The translations under genes were made by a program, and so were the position numbers. Shown one piece after another: positions 46,895 through 57,479 of a stretch of DNA of 64,000 nucleotides (its first letter is position 1; every line of letters starts with the position of its first letter). Source of the stretch: Flabesymbios commensalis (lineage: Eukaryota > Annelida > Polychaeta > Terebellida > Flabelligeridae); NCBI GenBank assembly GCA_964017125.1, contig OZ024915.1, positions 22,350,437 through 22,414,436 on the forward strand, written 5' to 3'. Under the pieces are notes generated by a model. It saw only the letters and a list, made by a program, of their open reading frames with translations, searched no databases and had not been told where the DNA came from.

Positions 46895-47445
46895 CTACCC
46901 TGTCACCCCAATATGTACAAAACCGTTTTTTTGATTCATTTGGTGGATACAAGTAATTATTTCTAAGCTGCATCAATTTTTCAGAAAAGTCTGGAAAAAA
47001 TGTTCGGTTCATATATTTAATAATCTTTTTTCGTCAAATTAGGACCTTGTCATACGGATATCTACAAAACCGCTTTTTTGCTTCACTTGGTGTTCAACAT
47101 ACTGGATGCGAGATTAATTCCTAGGATGGATCAATTTTCAGAAAGTCCGGAAAAAATATTCGGGTCATTTGGGCCATATCTTTAATCTTTTTTTGACAAA
47201 TTAGGACCTTGTCACCCTGCTATCTATATAACTCGTTTTCTTTTCACTCGGTGTTCAACATACTGGATGCAAGTAATAACTCACCCTGAATTTTTTAAAG
47301 CCGCTTATCTGATATACTTAATAGCCAACGTACTGCATGCTAGTATTAATTCCTAGGCTGCAAAAGTTTTTCATGAAGTTAAGAAACATACCGGCTTATG
47401 GCAGCAATCTTTTTGGGTCAAAATAGCACCTTGTCACCATAAAGC
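46895..47445. repeat. Tandem ~150-220-bp units (CTTGTCAC...AAAACCG)
   Basis: The word series TTGTCAC, ATCTACAAAACCGC, TTCACTTGGTGTTCAACATA, CTGGATGC and TTTTCAGAAAGTC recurs from near 46900, 47047, 47210 and 47433. Units are diverged and indel-ridden. No coding. Confidence 0.7.
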
Positions 47446-47601
47446 TGCTAACCTCTGCCTCATAATATTACCTGTTAGTTACAGGTACAAATTGATTATC
47501 TGTAAATATTATAATTCATTTATAACCTTTATTTGAAAAGTGTGAGGGGGAGCGTTCTTGGTTGTTTACATGGTAAACACTTACTTCTAGTTTTGTTTCA
47601 T

Positions 47602-47705
47602 CTTCTAAGACATTGACTCGGTGCTCGTATAAATTTGGTCCATGTTGTACGACAATGGCTCAACATCATAACAACGCCGAGTGAACGTGTCGTGTTTTCT
47701 GTGGG
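47602..47705. mobile_element. Worn copy of the palindrome family
   Basis: GACATTGACTCGGTG at the left and CGAGTGAACGTGTCGTGTTT at the right, with TTGTACGACAATGGCTCAAC in the core. Confidence 0.65.
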
Positions 47706-48287
47706 CTCTAGCACCTTGATCCGACCTGAACGTCTAGTTAGAAGGATCTCGCCCTCCGCTATGTTCCAGGTTAGAACCATAGAACTGGATCCTCCAATTT
47801 TATGTTGGAATGTAGCATGTATCGGAATCGCGAGATACTCACATAATCACAAATTGTTCAAATGACCGAAATATTTTTGTAAGGTGCTTTATTTCATAGC
47901 AGTCTAAGTCCGAGTCCAGCTCGGACCTGGAATTTATGACGCTGCAGTCTAATAGTCAGGAAGCCAAATCCGATTTTTTTACTTTTCGTGTGCACGCAAT
48001 ATGTATTTGCATATGTGGTATCACTGAAAAGGTAAAACTCTTCAGATTATGAATCTGCCTGTTGTAGATTTTTAAAATGCGCCTTTTTCACCGAATTTAC
48101 CCCCTGAAGTTTCCCATAATGCACCAGCGCGTTATATATTCATACAGCTCTTTCAAGTGTCTACTGTCATCAACATGGACAGAGTATGATCATAATCACT
48201 CGTGGCATCCTCATTTTTTTATTTTTAACATAACTAATGTAAGGGGATTCGATTTCTAAAACGAATGAATAAAAACATAGTATGATC

Positions 48288-48301
48288 GTTACCATAGCAA
48301 C
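48288..48301. promoter_or_regulatory. RFX X-box-like motif
   Basis: GTTACCATAGCAAC matches the palindromic RFX consensus GTNNCCATNGNAAC. No gene is seen next to it. Confidence 0.3.
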
Positions 48302-48475
48302 GGTATCCCTATCAACATTACACGTATACCACCGTGATGCGTAGCGTTCATTGGTTCCATAAAAAATACCGGCATTACTCTGATTTTATCTTATTACTTT
48401 ATAATGTTTTAGAATACAATACGTTATTTATAGTATTATTATGTATAGGTAACTCGTTGTGGGAGGTTATTGGTT

Positions 48476-48489
48476 GTTTCCATGGTAAC
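48476..48489. promoter_or_regulatory. RFX X-box-like motif
   Basis: GTTTCCATGGTAAC is a full match to the X-box consensus. A related word (GTTTACATGGTAAAC) lies at 47564 and another at 49588. Confidence 0.35.
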
Positions 48490-48889
48490 AATCATTAATT
48501 TGCCCCTGACATGTTATATCAATCCATACCTTGACTTGGAATACACAATCGGTATCATATCTGCATATGAATAACCTACATATACACTCCCACAGGACTT
48601 CCAACATTTTCTTATCTACATGGATTCATATTTTTCATGCTTTGAAATATAAAATCTTACAAGTCCACGTCCAAATAAGGTTAATTTGCTTTAATCAAAA
48701 ATGGCTACCAAGTCATTCATTAAAAACTGCTTATATTTCCATTACTTTCTATGTAACTGATGTAAAAACTCTAATTATAATATAATGTATTTTCTCCGTA
48801 TATCGGTGACTAATATATAGATTTGAATATTTTGGTATCTCGTATGTTTTTTTGAGGTGCTGAATGAAATGGCAAAGGTTTTGGAATGA

Positions 48890-49245
48890 TTGAAGGTCAA
48901 GGTCATGTGTTGTTTTATCAAGGTCAGAGTTCTAAAACTCATTATATCCATATTTTTCACCATATCTAAGGGACTATTATATTGATTTTAATGTTTTGGG
49001 GACATACTCTCGGGGTGCTGAATCGAACCGGAAAGGTGATAAAATGGTTTAAGGTCAAGGTCTAGCGTTTTTATCAAGGTCAGAGCTCTAAAACTCCCAA
49101 AATGTAAGGAAGACATATTTTTCTATATATAATACTATGAGGATTTTAACGTTTTGGTGCAAGGCTTTTATCGTGTTTTTCGAGTTGCTTAATCAAATTG
49201 TAAATATTTTACAATTATGGAAGGTCAAGGTAATCATAGACACCA
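48890..49245. repeat. Three ~168-bp tandem units with AAGGTCAAGGTC
   Basis: AAGGTCAAGGTCATG near 48894, AAGGTCAAGGTCTAG near 49061 and AAGGTCAAGGTAATC near 49231, each with an ATCAAGGTCAGA-type word after the first two. Spacing is 167 and 170 bases. Confidence 0.7.
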
Positions 49246-49587
49246 AGATCATGAAAATCCATCTAATGGTTGCTCAGCTATGACCATCTACGATTGCAGT
49301 GACCGCCAATTTTAAACCCCTTTTTTGCGCAAGCTAGCAATAATGTGGATCCTCACTAAACACTCAAGTTCGCAATAATGCGATTTTCATACAGCACATT
49401 TATTCCACTACGACATGTAGTTCACATCAAATTATTTTAATATCAACATAGCATATTGTAAGGGCAATGGTCCTAGCTCAAATACAATGTTTTAATGAAG
49501 ATGCGTCGGGATATATGAAGTAGATGACGGAAATTTTCATAGTCAGGATTTTTACAGTGTATCAACATTTCCTACTTAATAGCAACT

Positions 49588-49601
49588 GTTTCCATGGCAA
49601 C
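49588..49601. promoter_or_regulatory. RFX X-box-like motif
   Basis: GTTTCCATGGCAAC is a full match to the consensus; no associated gene. Confidence 0.35.
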
Positions 49602-49776
49602 AATGCAAATAGAAACAAATATCACTGATTGGAGTATAATCATGATAATTGGGACGAAAATTAAAATAACATAATATTTAAAATATTTTTTTCAACATGT
49701 ACACCAATTTCTATGCCACATAATTTTAGGATTCAAAAGTAATGATATGAAAATAAAAACTTATGTAAAAATAATT

Positions 49777-49829
49777 TGACCTTGATTTGACATATTTCCA
49801 ATTATTGGAAATATGTCAAATCAAGGTCA
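49777..49829. repeat. Perfect 53-base palindrome
   Basis: TGACCTTGATTTGACATATT to the centre at 49803 is matched base for base by its reverse complement, ending AAATCAAGGTCA. Its AAGGTCAAAT-type words resemble the tandem units just upstream. Confidence 0.9.
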
Positions 49830-49920
49830 TTTTGGCTTATAAGGGCCCTAGCATCGTTTGTCAATCGTTTGCATCGTTTGTGCGACTTCCGACTCATTTT
49901 GCCAGATCGGGTCACATATA

Positions 49921-50025
49921 TAAAACACAAGACATTGGTCCAAAGTCAAATTAATGTTTGGACAGCGTCACAGATGGTGGACCGACCTTACCCCAGAGTT
50001 GGCGCAATGTCTAGGGTTTGCTGGG
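49921..50025. mobile_element. Copy of the palindrome family
   Basis: AACACAAGACATTGGTCC at the left; TTGGACAGCGTCACAGATGG in the core; ends TAGGGTTTGCTGGGT. Arms are worn. Confidence 0.6.
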
Positions 50026-50041
50026 TTTTCAGTCGAACACC

Positions 50042-50197
50042 AGTAAACAAGGCATGACACAATGTTGATTTAATGATGATTCAGTGTCATAAACGGTCGG
50101 CCAGCATTAAACCATTGTGGTTTACTGTTTCGCACGCATCCCAGACAATGGGCCAGCATTAAACCCACATTGGTTCAGCGTATTGTGTTTTCTGGGC
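50042..50197. mobile_element. Overlapping copies of the palindrome family
   Basis: CAGTAAACAAGGCATGACAC starts one copy with GATTCAGTGTCATAAACGG; another ends CGTATTGTGTTTTCTGGG and carries GGGCCAGCATTAAACCCACA. One probably inserted into the other. Confidence 0.6.
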
Positions 50198-50337
50198 TTG
50201 CACTGTAGAGAGTTGTACTGGTTACTGTGGCTACAATGCAAGGTGTTTCAAACTGCACATTTCAGTTTTTTTCAGTCTCTGTATTAACGTTATTATACTT
50301 GTTCACCGAATAAGAGAAAATATATTAGAACATCAAA

Positions 50338-50415
50338 CGCAAGACGTTGAACCAGTTATTGGCCCACCATTTACGACTCTGGTCCGGCATTAAGTCAGCA
50401 TTGGTTACAATAGAC
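50338..50415. mobile_element. Fragment of the palindrome family
   Basis: ACGTTGAACCAGTTATTGGC and GTCCGGCATTAAGTCAGCAT remain recognisable; only the central part is left. Confidence 0.5.
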
Positions 50416-50449
50416 TCTGTTGTAACCAATGTTGTAACCCATTTTCAAA

Positions 50450-50672
50450 TTGATCGGTTGACAGGGTTCCTAAACAAAAAGGGTTCTTTATAGAACATGA
50501 CACCGTCGGTAGCACTGTGAATTCCACGTCTTTGAACAGATTGCAACATTGTACATGTACACATTATGCACATCAACGATGCAAAGCATTCGGCCCTACC
50601 GAGATTCGAACCCAGTAGACCTACCTCCGAGATTTGAGGCTCAGCCGAACTGTAGGCGTAAGCGTTGATCAT
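50450..50672 (-). mobile_element. Possible tRNA-derived SINE fragment
   Basis: On the minus strand GGTTCGAATCTC (50601-50612) matches a RNA polymerase III B box, but no clear A box or cloverleaf is seen upstream. An ordered tail (GGGCCGAATGCTTTGCATCG, then an ACATGTACAATGTTGCAA region) continues for about 150 bases. A degenerate SINE is the best reading; an isolated chance B box is possible. Confidence 0.35.
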
Positions 50673-50689
50673 ACGTAAAATTATCTGAC

Positions 50690-51715
50690 ATTGAAAAGAA
50701 ATATTGAATTTAAGATGTAGGCCCGCATCGAACTTCTTCTGAAGTGCAGAAATGCAAAAAATAATATTTTATATTTTTTGTTTCATTAAATAGATTGCCA
50801 AATGAAATAGGCCTAGTTATCTACAATTGCAAAGATAAAGCATGGATTACAAATGTCCATTTTAAGGACACTATTTTTTAAAGATGCTTAAAATGCAAAG
50901 CTATGCAAATGTTCCCAAGTATGAATAGAACAGGTGGAACGCAAAAGAGAATCGCCCATATTATTTCACAAAGATATATAGTTACTAACAAAGAAATAAT
51001 GCATGTTAAATGAGGATACATGACAGAAGCATGATGGGTGACTTGTGGTGACATCATCCATAGACACTAAGCACTATTGTGTTCAGATATACGCAATCTT
51101 GTCTATACTCCGCATTTTTTTGGCAAAGTAAGACTGCGATGACATGTTGAGTGAAATTAGACCTCTGTCATTCAACTGTGAGACTGGACTTAAATAAAGA
51201 GCCCTTTGTTGGAACCCGGTCAGATTATTATCTTGATCCGCACCTGTAGAGACTTGGTGGAAGGGAAAAGAACATCACGTGTTCATGTCATGGCTATATT
51301 GATGGACAACTGCAAATAATAACAAAAAAACAGCTACAGCTCACAGCAGTGTTGTTTATAAACATAGTCCTCATTGAAAATGTGCATAATTAAAGACTGT
51401 GGCGCGACGGTGGAAAATTGTGGTGATGATAGGCCCTCGACAGATGGTTTAAGATTTAATAAAAACGGCTGAGACTGGTTTATTTTCAGAAGGGCTACAC
51501 CCTTGGATATATGAGTTAATGGTAAAAACATAGTTTAAAATATAGACGAGATGCTAATCTATAAATTGATATGTTTTTATTGCTGTGTGTTGTATAGTTT
51601 TTATCACAATTAACATTTAATTTGGTCAATTTACAACATTTCGAGTTGTAGGCCTATATTCTATGCCTTATCTATTCTTGCTCATAGTCATCTAATTTGC
51701 AAACTACTTGTTGTT
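50690..51715. other. Stretch with no recognised gene
   Basis: AT-rich, with short frames only. Confidence 0.5.
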
Positions 51716-51716
51716 A

Positions 51717-51734
51717 TACAGACAGACAGACAGA
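51717..51734. repeat. LINE 3' tail: CTGT repeats after AATAAA
   Basis: ACAGACAGACAGACAGAT with TTTATT just after it reads as AATAAA then (CTGT)n on the minus strand. Short tandem repeats at the 3' end are typical of several LINE clades. Confidence 0.7.
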
Positions 51735-52706
51735 TATTTTATTGACAGAAAAGAAAAGTCATTACAGACTTATTTGTCATAGAAATGAAAGAGATATATG
51801 TACATGTATATACAAGATTGTTAGTTTGTTAAAATCATATGATAATATACAAGGTATGACATACACAACTAAAATCATGTTAAGTGGCATTGCCAAAATA
51901 AAAACTGGGTATTTCGATAATATAAATGACTACTACTAAAAATGAATTAAAAGGCATTGCCAAGATAACATAGAGGTCTATCATTTTGTTTCCCGCACCA
52001 AAACCAGAGATAAAATAGCTACTACGTATGACATACTAATTATATATAGTAGCAAAAAAGACACTCTGGAAAGCGTAGAAACCTAAAATATATACAAGTG
52101 CATGATTATGCTACAGTAACTGGAGTATGCAATAAGCCAATGGTAAAAATTATATGGTATTTTTTAAAATTAAATATAATATCATGCAAGTACAATAAAT
52201 ATGGCATAAACAGGTAGCTCCGTGTCATGTGACCATGCAAGCACAGTCGCTATGAGCGCGGAGATTCCCTGAGATTGACTAGTGGTGCAAACTTAACGAC
52301 GTAATAACAGTAGTAATGGCGGTTGAAATTTTGTGTGCAATTCACACAGGACATGGCCCTCGCACAAAAACATTAAGCCTTTTTATAATTCACTATATTG
52401 TTTAATTCATACTGTTTCAATCACGACCTAGTTAGAACCACATACTCGGAGTTACAATCGAAGAAAAACATTCCCGACCTCATGGAGAAAATCAGTTGAC
52501 TTAGCAACTCTGAAATCCTCCATAAGGCCCCACCTCGTCTGATAACAAAGGCGACGGAAACGTCCCTAACCGGCCCCAAAAAGCCAAATAATAAGATCCG
52601 AGAGCAACAACCGTCTTGATATGTGGTAATACCCAAGTCAGATCATGAGGGCATGATAATATGAATAATATAGCGACAGGTGACAGATTTATTATACTCA
52701 GTAGTT

Positions 52707-55700
52707 TTAGCCCTTAATTTGTTTAAAGCAACCATAAATAAATTGCGCTAGTGACTTCACCACTGTTATGTCTCTAGATGTCATAATTCCTAGAAACATT
52801 TCATTTGTCGGTTGAGTATTGATAATTGCGGCTACAGAATCATACAAGATTTCGCGTTCATTCTTCATAGCGCAACAGTGGAGAAGAAGATGTATTTCAT
52901 CGTCAATTTCGTTTAATTGACACCTTGTGCATATTCGCTGATTTTTTGGAGTGATTGGATTATTGAATCGCCCTCTTTCTATATTTAGATCATGTGAGCT
53001 CATTCGATATCTCGCCATTGCTGTTATGAGGTGGTTCCCCCTTATGTGCAAGATATATGGTTCAACACAGAAATATTTTTTTACTAATGCATATGTGCGC
53101 AGCTTACTCGAGCTCTCAATATCTTTTCTCCACTGCTGTGTAAATATTCTAACTATTGATTCTTTAAATGAAAGCATGAATTTATTTGTATCCCCAATAT
53201 TCTGTGATTCCCAAGTTTGATCAAGCCCGGTTCGTTCGAGGACAGAGCGAATACGGGAACACCAGTTCGTGAAGCCAATGGCATCTAGCTCAAGTAGCAT
53301 ATTGTAGGCATTTCTGACTGGATGGCTCCGAGATAATTTTAGAATTCTACACCAATATTTTACAGCTTTTATGTGTTGCCGGATGATCAGTGGAAATCGA
53401 CCCGTGTCCCCATATATTGCAGGAGTAGGTGTTTGCTTTCTAACGCCAAGTGTGGATTTAATAAATTTTAGATGGATTTTTTCCAGATCGTTAACATCAT
53501 CACCTGTATACCATATATCACTTCCATATTCTAGTATGGGCAATATTTGGCAATCAAATACCTTGAACGCAATAGTGGGTGACAATTTACCGACCACAGG
53601 ACGGGACTGTTTACGTAGAGCAAAGATTGCTTTCCCAGCTTGGGAAGCAAGATGAGAAAAAGTTTCTTTTAACACGTTATTAGCGGACTTGGTGCTATAC
53701 ACTACACCAAGGTATTTATATTGTTCAGCCTTTTCTATAATGTTATCACCATAGTGGAAGCTTCCGCATACTGTTGTGTAACGTTCATTAAAAATAAGAA
53801 CTTTTTTTTTAGGAATGCTAACTATGATATGCCATAGGGAAGCATATGAATACAGGGCAGTTAGCTGTTTTTGTAATCCCTCGGCAGATTCTGAAAAAAG
53901 GACAAGGTCATCTGCAAATAACAGATATACCATTAGTAAGGTGTCCACAGCGATACCTTGATCTTGGTCAAATGATGCGGATATGTCTTGTAAAAATTCC
54001 GTGAATAGTTTGGGACTGAGCATACCGCCTTGTAGAACCCCAAATTCGCTTTTTAATATGTCACTGATACGCGAGTCCCATTTTACACGGCACTCTGCTT
54101 TAGAAAACATGCTTTTTATTATGTTTAGCAAATTGCCGTCTATTCCCCTGTTCAATGATTTGTAGTATAATGCTGTTCTATCAATATAGTCAAATGCTTT
54201 TGTGAAATCGACAAAGCATGTATACAGGGGTTTAGAAAGACACCTTTGTTTATCTATGATGGCACATAGTATGAATATATTGTCCGTAGTTCGCGAATTG
54301 GTTTTAAAACCAGCTTGATAGGGATCATTATCATTACATACTTCGTTTTTAAATGAGAGTCTGTTATTAAGTATAGATTCAAATAGTTTCCCAATACACG
54401 GCATGACTGTGATTTTTCTGTAATTATCTGGAACGCCATGGTCCCCCTTTTTGTGGACTGGGTGGATTATACCGGTAGCCCATCTAGATGGATATTCTCC
54501 ATTGGTAAGAATGGTATTGAACAACAATTCTAATGCTGGCAAGAGCTCATTACATCCATATTTGTAAAATTCGGCAGAAATACCATCTACACCCGCTGCT
54601 TTCTTGCATTTTAACTTTTGAATCGCCTTTTTAATTTCTTCCGCAGTTATGGGACTGTTTAGGAACTGTGTCATATTGGATTTATCGTGCTCTACATTAT
54701 GTTGGAATGACGTAACTTGCTTTATAATATTATTCATGTGTTCATAGTCAAAATAATCCACATGGGGTGGGTAGACTTGTTGTTCAAAATAGTTCACAAA
54801 GTCTTCCAAGGTAGGCCCTGTAGTGACATTTCTAGGATTTAAGGATTTCCGGAATTTCCAGTAAGAATTAGGATCTTCTGTTCTCATATTTTCCAGCTCA
54901 CTAAGTTTGGCTTGCTGGTATTGTCTTTTCTTTCTTTGGATTAATTGCTTATATTGTCGTAACAGTATATTATATTCGTCTTGCTGTGCGTTAAAGTCTC
55001 TATGCTTAGCGATATTATTAACAACATACTTCAAGGATTTACATTCTTTATCATACCAAGGGTCAGAGGGGAAATTATTTTGCGTGCACTTCCTTTTCTT
55101 CGAAATATGTTTCCTTGCTGGGAATAATGGCGAAATTACAATTTCTAGCATACCATTGAACATGTCACATAGAGTGTCAGTATTACACCCCTCGGTGGCG
55201 GCACACAGCATTTCCTCAAATGCATGACAGGCCTGCTCATTCCGTAGAGCTATTTGATATTCTTCCCTTTTCTCGTCTTGCCATATAAAAACATTAGACC
55301 GAGATGATGTGTCATTTACACAGGTGTCTATTTTTAAGGGGTTGCAATCGAGTTTAGTGTTGGAAATATTGAATTGTATGGGACAATGATCTGATTCTAC
55401 CAATTTCGGTAGAATGTCAAATTTGCTGATTATGTTATTTTCATTAAAGATCAGATAGTCTATTGTGCTTGAACCATTTTGAGAGTAGTATGTATAGCGG
55501 CCTATACCATTATCATTAAACATGCGCCCATTGGCTATTTTGAAACCTGTGTTTATACAAAAATTTAGTAAAAGTTGACCATATTTGTTACTGACTATAT
55601 CTTCATTAGAACGTTCACTTGGAACATTTGCATTGATATCTGTTACCCCCGATTCATAGTCTGGAGCCTGTCCAGAACGACTATTAAAGTCACCACATAA

Positions 55701-56207
55701 TAGGATGTGATGCATTTCAATATATCTAGCCACTTCCTCTTCTAGCATAGTAAAATAATCATTTCTTACAGCGACATATGATGAGTTTTCTGGTGGTATA
55801 TAGGCACAGCCAATTTTAATGTTTTTCTGACAACAGTCTGTGGCTAATGTCAACCATACCAAATAGTCGTAGGTATGATCTATCCTAGTTAAATTTGCAT
55901 ATTTATTTGAAATAAGTATGCCAATACCACCAGAAGCTCTACAGGCATTTTTATGTTTATGTTTTCTATTCACATGATGGAATTTATAACCAGGTATTGC
56001 CAATGTAAAATCGTTCCCTTTCATTGTTTCTATAAAAAATATTATATCGTAGTTTCGGATAAATGCCACAAGATCAGGGTCTGTCATTTTGTTTCCTAAA
56101 CCATTAATGTTCCATGACAGTACACGTATATTTCTGTCCTGATCATTATTAATTACTCTATTTACATCGGCTATGTCCGTGTGATGATTGTTCTGATGGG
56201 AAAACAC
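52707..56207 (-). CDS. LINE ORF2: endonuclease, RT and zinc knuckle (1166 aa)
   Basis: This protein nicks target DNA and reverse transcribes the element RNA. Endonuclease motifs are SWNINGL at 31-37, a GGIGILI strand at 93-99, CGDFNSRSG at 171-179, STIDYLIF at 247-254 and ESDHCPI at 271-277. RT motifs are GVDGISAEF near 539, FVDFTKAFD at 665-673, GVLQGGMLSP at 723-732 and the catalytic box FADD at 764-767. A C-terminal C-x2-C-x9-H-x4-C finger (RICTRCQLNE near residue 1091) is probably a nucleic-acid binding knuckle. There is no internal stop, so the frame looks intact. Its start overlaps ORF1 by 37 bases. A 3-bp-class start choice is uncertain. Confidence 0.93.
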   Translation of the reverse strand: MFSHQNNHHTDIADVNRVINNDQDRNIRVLSWNINGLGNKMTDPDLVAFIRNYDIIFFIETMKGNDFTLAIPGYKFHHVNRKHKHKNACRASGGIGILISNKYANLTRIDHTYDYLVWLTLATDCCQKNIKIGCAYIPPENSSYVAVRNDYFTMLEEEVARYIEMHHILLCGDFNSRSGQAPDYESGVTDINANVPSERSNEDIVSNKYGQLLLNFCINTGFKIANGRMFNDNGIGRYTYYSQNGSSTIDYLIFNENNIISKFDILPKLVESDHCPIQFNISNTKLDCNPLKIDTCVNDTSSRSNVFIWQDEKREEYQIALRNEQACHAFEEMLCAATEGCNTDTLCDMFNGMLEIVISPLFPARKHISKKRKCTQNNFPSDPWYDKECKSLKYVVNNIAKHRDFNAQQDEYNILLRQYKQLIQRKKRQYQQAKLSELENMRTEDPNSYWKFRKSLNPRNVTTGPTLEDFVNYFEQQVYPPHVDYFDYEHMNNIIKQVTSFQHNVEHDKSNMTQFLNSPITAEEIKKAIQKLKCKKAAGVDGISAEFYKYGCNELLPALELLFNTILTNGEYPSRWATGIIHPVHKKGDHGVPDNYRKITVMPCIGKLFESILNNRLSFKNEVCNDNDPYQAGFKTNSRTTDNIFILCAIIDKQRCLSKPLYTCFVDFTKAFDYIDRTALYYKSLNRGIDGNLLNIIKSMFSKAECRVKWDSRISDILKSEFGVLQGGMLSPKLFTEFLQDISASFDQDQGIAVDTLLMVYLLFADDLVLFSESAEGLQKQLTALYSYASLWHIIVSIPKKKVLIFNERYTTVCGSFHYGDNIIEKAEQYKYLGVVYSTKSANNVLKETFSHLASQAGKAIFALRKQSRPVVGKLSPTIAFKVFDCQILPILEYGSDIWYTGDDVNDLEKIHLKFIKSTLGVRKQTPTPAIYGDTGRFPLIIRQHIKAVKYWCRILKLSRSHPVRNAYNMLLELDAIGFTNWCSRIRSVLERTGLDQTWESQNIGDTNKFMLSFKESIVRIFTQQWRKDIESSSKLRTYALVKKYFCVEPYILHIRGNHLITAMARYRMSSHDLNIERGRFNNPITPKNQRICTRCQLNEIDDEIHLLLHCCAMKNEREILYDSVAAIINTQPTNEMFLGIMTSRDITVVKSLAQFIYGCFKQIKG

Positions 56208-56605
56208 TGACCATTAGCAGAGTGATTGTTGAGCACTTCAGCCATGGCAGAAGTCAGTTTTTGCTGTCCTTCCTCATTTAAGTGGATCCCACCACGATAA
56301 AGATGGATTTTGTTTATGGGAGTGGGCAAATAGTCGGCGTTGAACAATTTTACACATATTTCACGTATGTGGCAATTTATTTCGTGAATGTGGGCATTAT
56401 ATTTCTTCTGGCTCCTAGGGGGGATTTCAGCCACGTAGAAATGTGTATTTTTGAATCCCTCCATTTTTTCAGCTAATTTGTTAATGTCCTCCTTTATCTT
56501 GTTTATTGGTCCACTAATATCGTTTGTACCGAGGTGGAGGACAACTGCATCGGTGTCCTCACATATATATCCTTTTAATCGAGGAATCAAGTGACATATT
56601 CTCAT
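56171..56605 (-). CDS. LINE ORF1 remnant: SGNH esterase-like domain
   Basis: The 144-residue frame contains VVLHLGTNDIS near residue 23 (block III GTND of SGNH/GDSL hydrolases) and GGIHLNEEGQQKL near residue 110 (block V, with the catalytic His). The block I Gly-Asp-Ser at the N-terminus is missing, so the nucleophile lies in the lost 5' part and the copy is 5' truncated. An esterase domain in ORF1 is known from CR1-group LINEs, where its function is not settled. A stop in frame about 13 codons upstream limits it. It overlaps ORF2 by 37 bases in another frame, so ORF2 may be reached by re-initiation. Confidence 0.75.
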   Translation of the reverse strand: MRICHLIPRLKGYICEDTDAVVLHLGTNDISGPINKIKEDINKLAEKMEGFKNTHFYVAEIPPRSQKKYNAHIHEINCHIREICVKLFNADYLPTPINKIHLYRGGIHLNEEGQQKLTSAMAEVLNNHSANGQCFPIRTIITRT

Positions 56606-56959
56606 TCCAGATGTTTTATATACAGTGATTATTTCTTAAACTTTTGGATTTAATATTTGTTGTTGTGTTAACTAATTAAAATCTATGAATCTTTGAATAT
56701 AGAAATCAATATGACTTTGATTCAATGCAAAATTGATGGAACGATAATGAAAACCTCTGAGTAGATCTATTCAAATGCTAATAAAGTAGGTGGATTTAGC
56801 TCAGATGGTGATGATTATCTTGGATTGCTGCAAATTCAGTTGAATATTATTTTTATTCTTCACACATAAAAACTAGGTGTAGACATCGAAATTAATATCC
56901 TAGGCGAACTTTTTTTAATGTTATGTGCAGACATATATTTTCATATTAGACATCGATTT

Positions 56960-57470
56960 TTCACGTTAGTGTGGCGGCCATCTTGGATTTCTGCACATTT
57001 GCTTGTGTTAAAGCCTTTGATTTGGATTTTTTGAATTCCTCATACATAAAAACTCATGTGTAGACACCGAGGGCATTTAAAAAAAAACGTTATGAGCAGA
57101 CATAGATTTTTCATGTTAGCGTGGCGGCCATCTTGGATTCCTGTACATTGTATTGCTTTGAGGTTTTTTATTTTTATTTGTTTGAATTCCTCATACCTAC
57201 AAATCTATGTGTAGACACCAGAATCAATCTTCTAGTTGCATTTTTAAAAAAGTTATGAGCAGACATAGATTTTTCATGTTAGTGTGGCGGCCATCTTGGA
57301 TTTCTGTACATTGAATTGCTTTGAGGTTTTTTGTTATTATTTTGTTTGAATTCCTCATACCTAAAAACCTAGGTGTGGACACCAAAATGAATCTTCTAGG
57401 TGCTTTTCTTTGAAAGTTATGATCAATCATGAATTTTTCACGTGTGCCTGGCGGCCATTTTGAATTTTTG
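56960..57470. repeat. Four ~155-bp tandem units with GGCGGCCATCTTGG
   Basis: GTGGCGGCCATCTTGGATTT (or a close variant) occurs near 56970, 57121, 57283 and, more diverged, near 57447. Each is preceded by ACATAGATTTTTCATGTTAG and followed by CATTGAATTGCTTTGAGG, TTTGAATTCCTCATACCT and GTGTAGACACC words. Spacing is 151-164 bases. Confidence 0.85.
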
Positions 57471-57479
57471 CTTTCTGTG

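Larger units (their letters stand above)
51717..56620 (-). mobile_element. LINE with intact ORF2 and partial esterase ORF1
   Basis: Minus-strand order: ORF1 remnant (56605-56171), ORF2 (56207-52707, 1166 residues with endonuclease and RT), a ~1-kb 3' UTR, and a tail of AATAAA with CTGT repeats (51717-51734). The 5' end is probably truncated, because ORF1 lacks its N-terminal part. The intact ORF2 suggests a recent insertion, but no target duplication was identified. Clade is unclear; features fit an endonuclease-bearing I/CR1-like group. Confidence 0.88.

Noticed and set aside
50580-50660. Complete tRNA gene
   Set aside because: Only the B box is clear; no cloverleaf or A box could be drawn.
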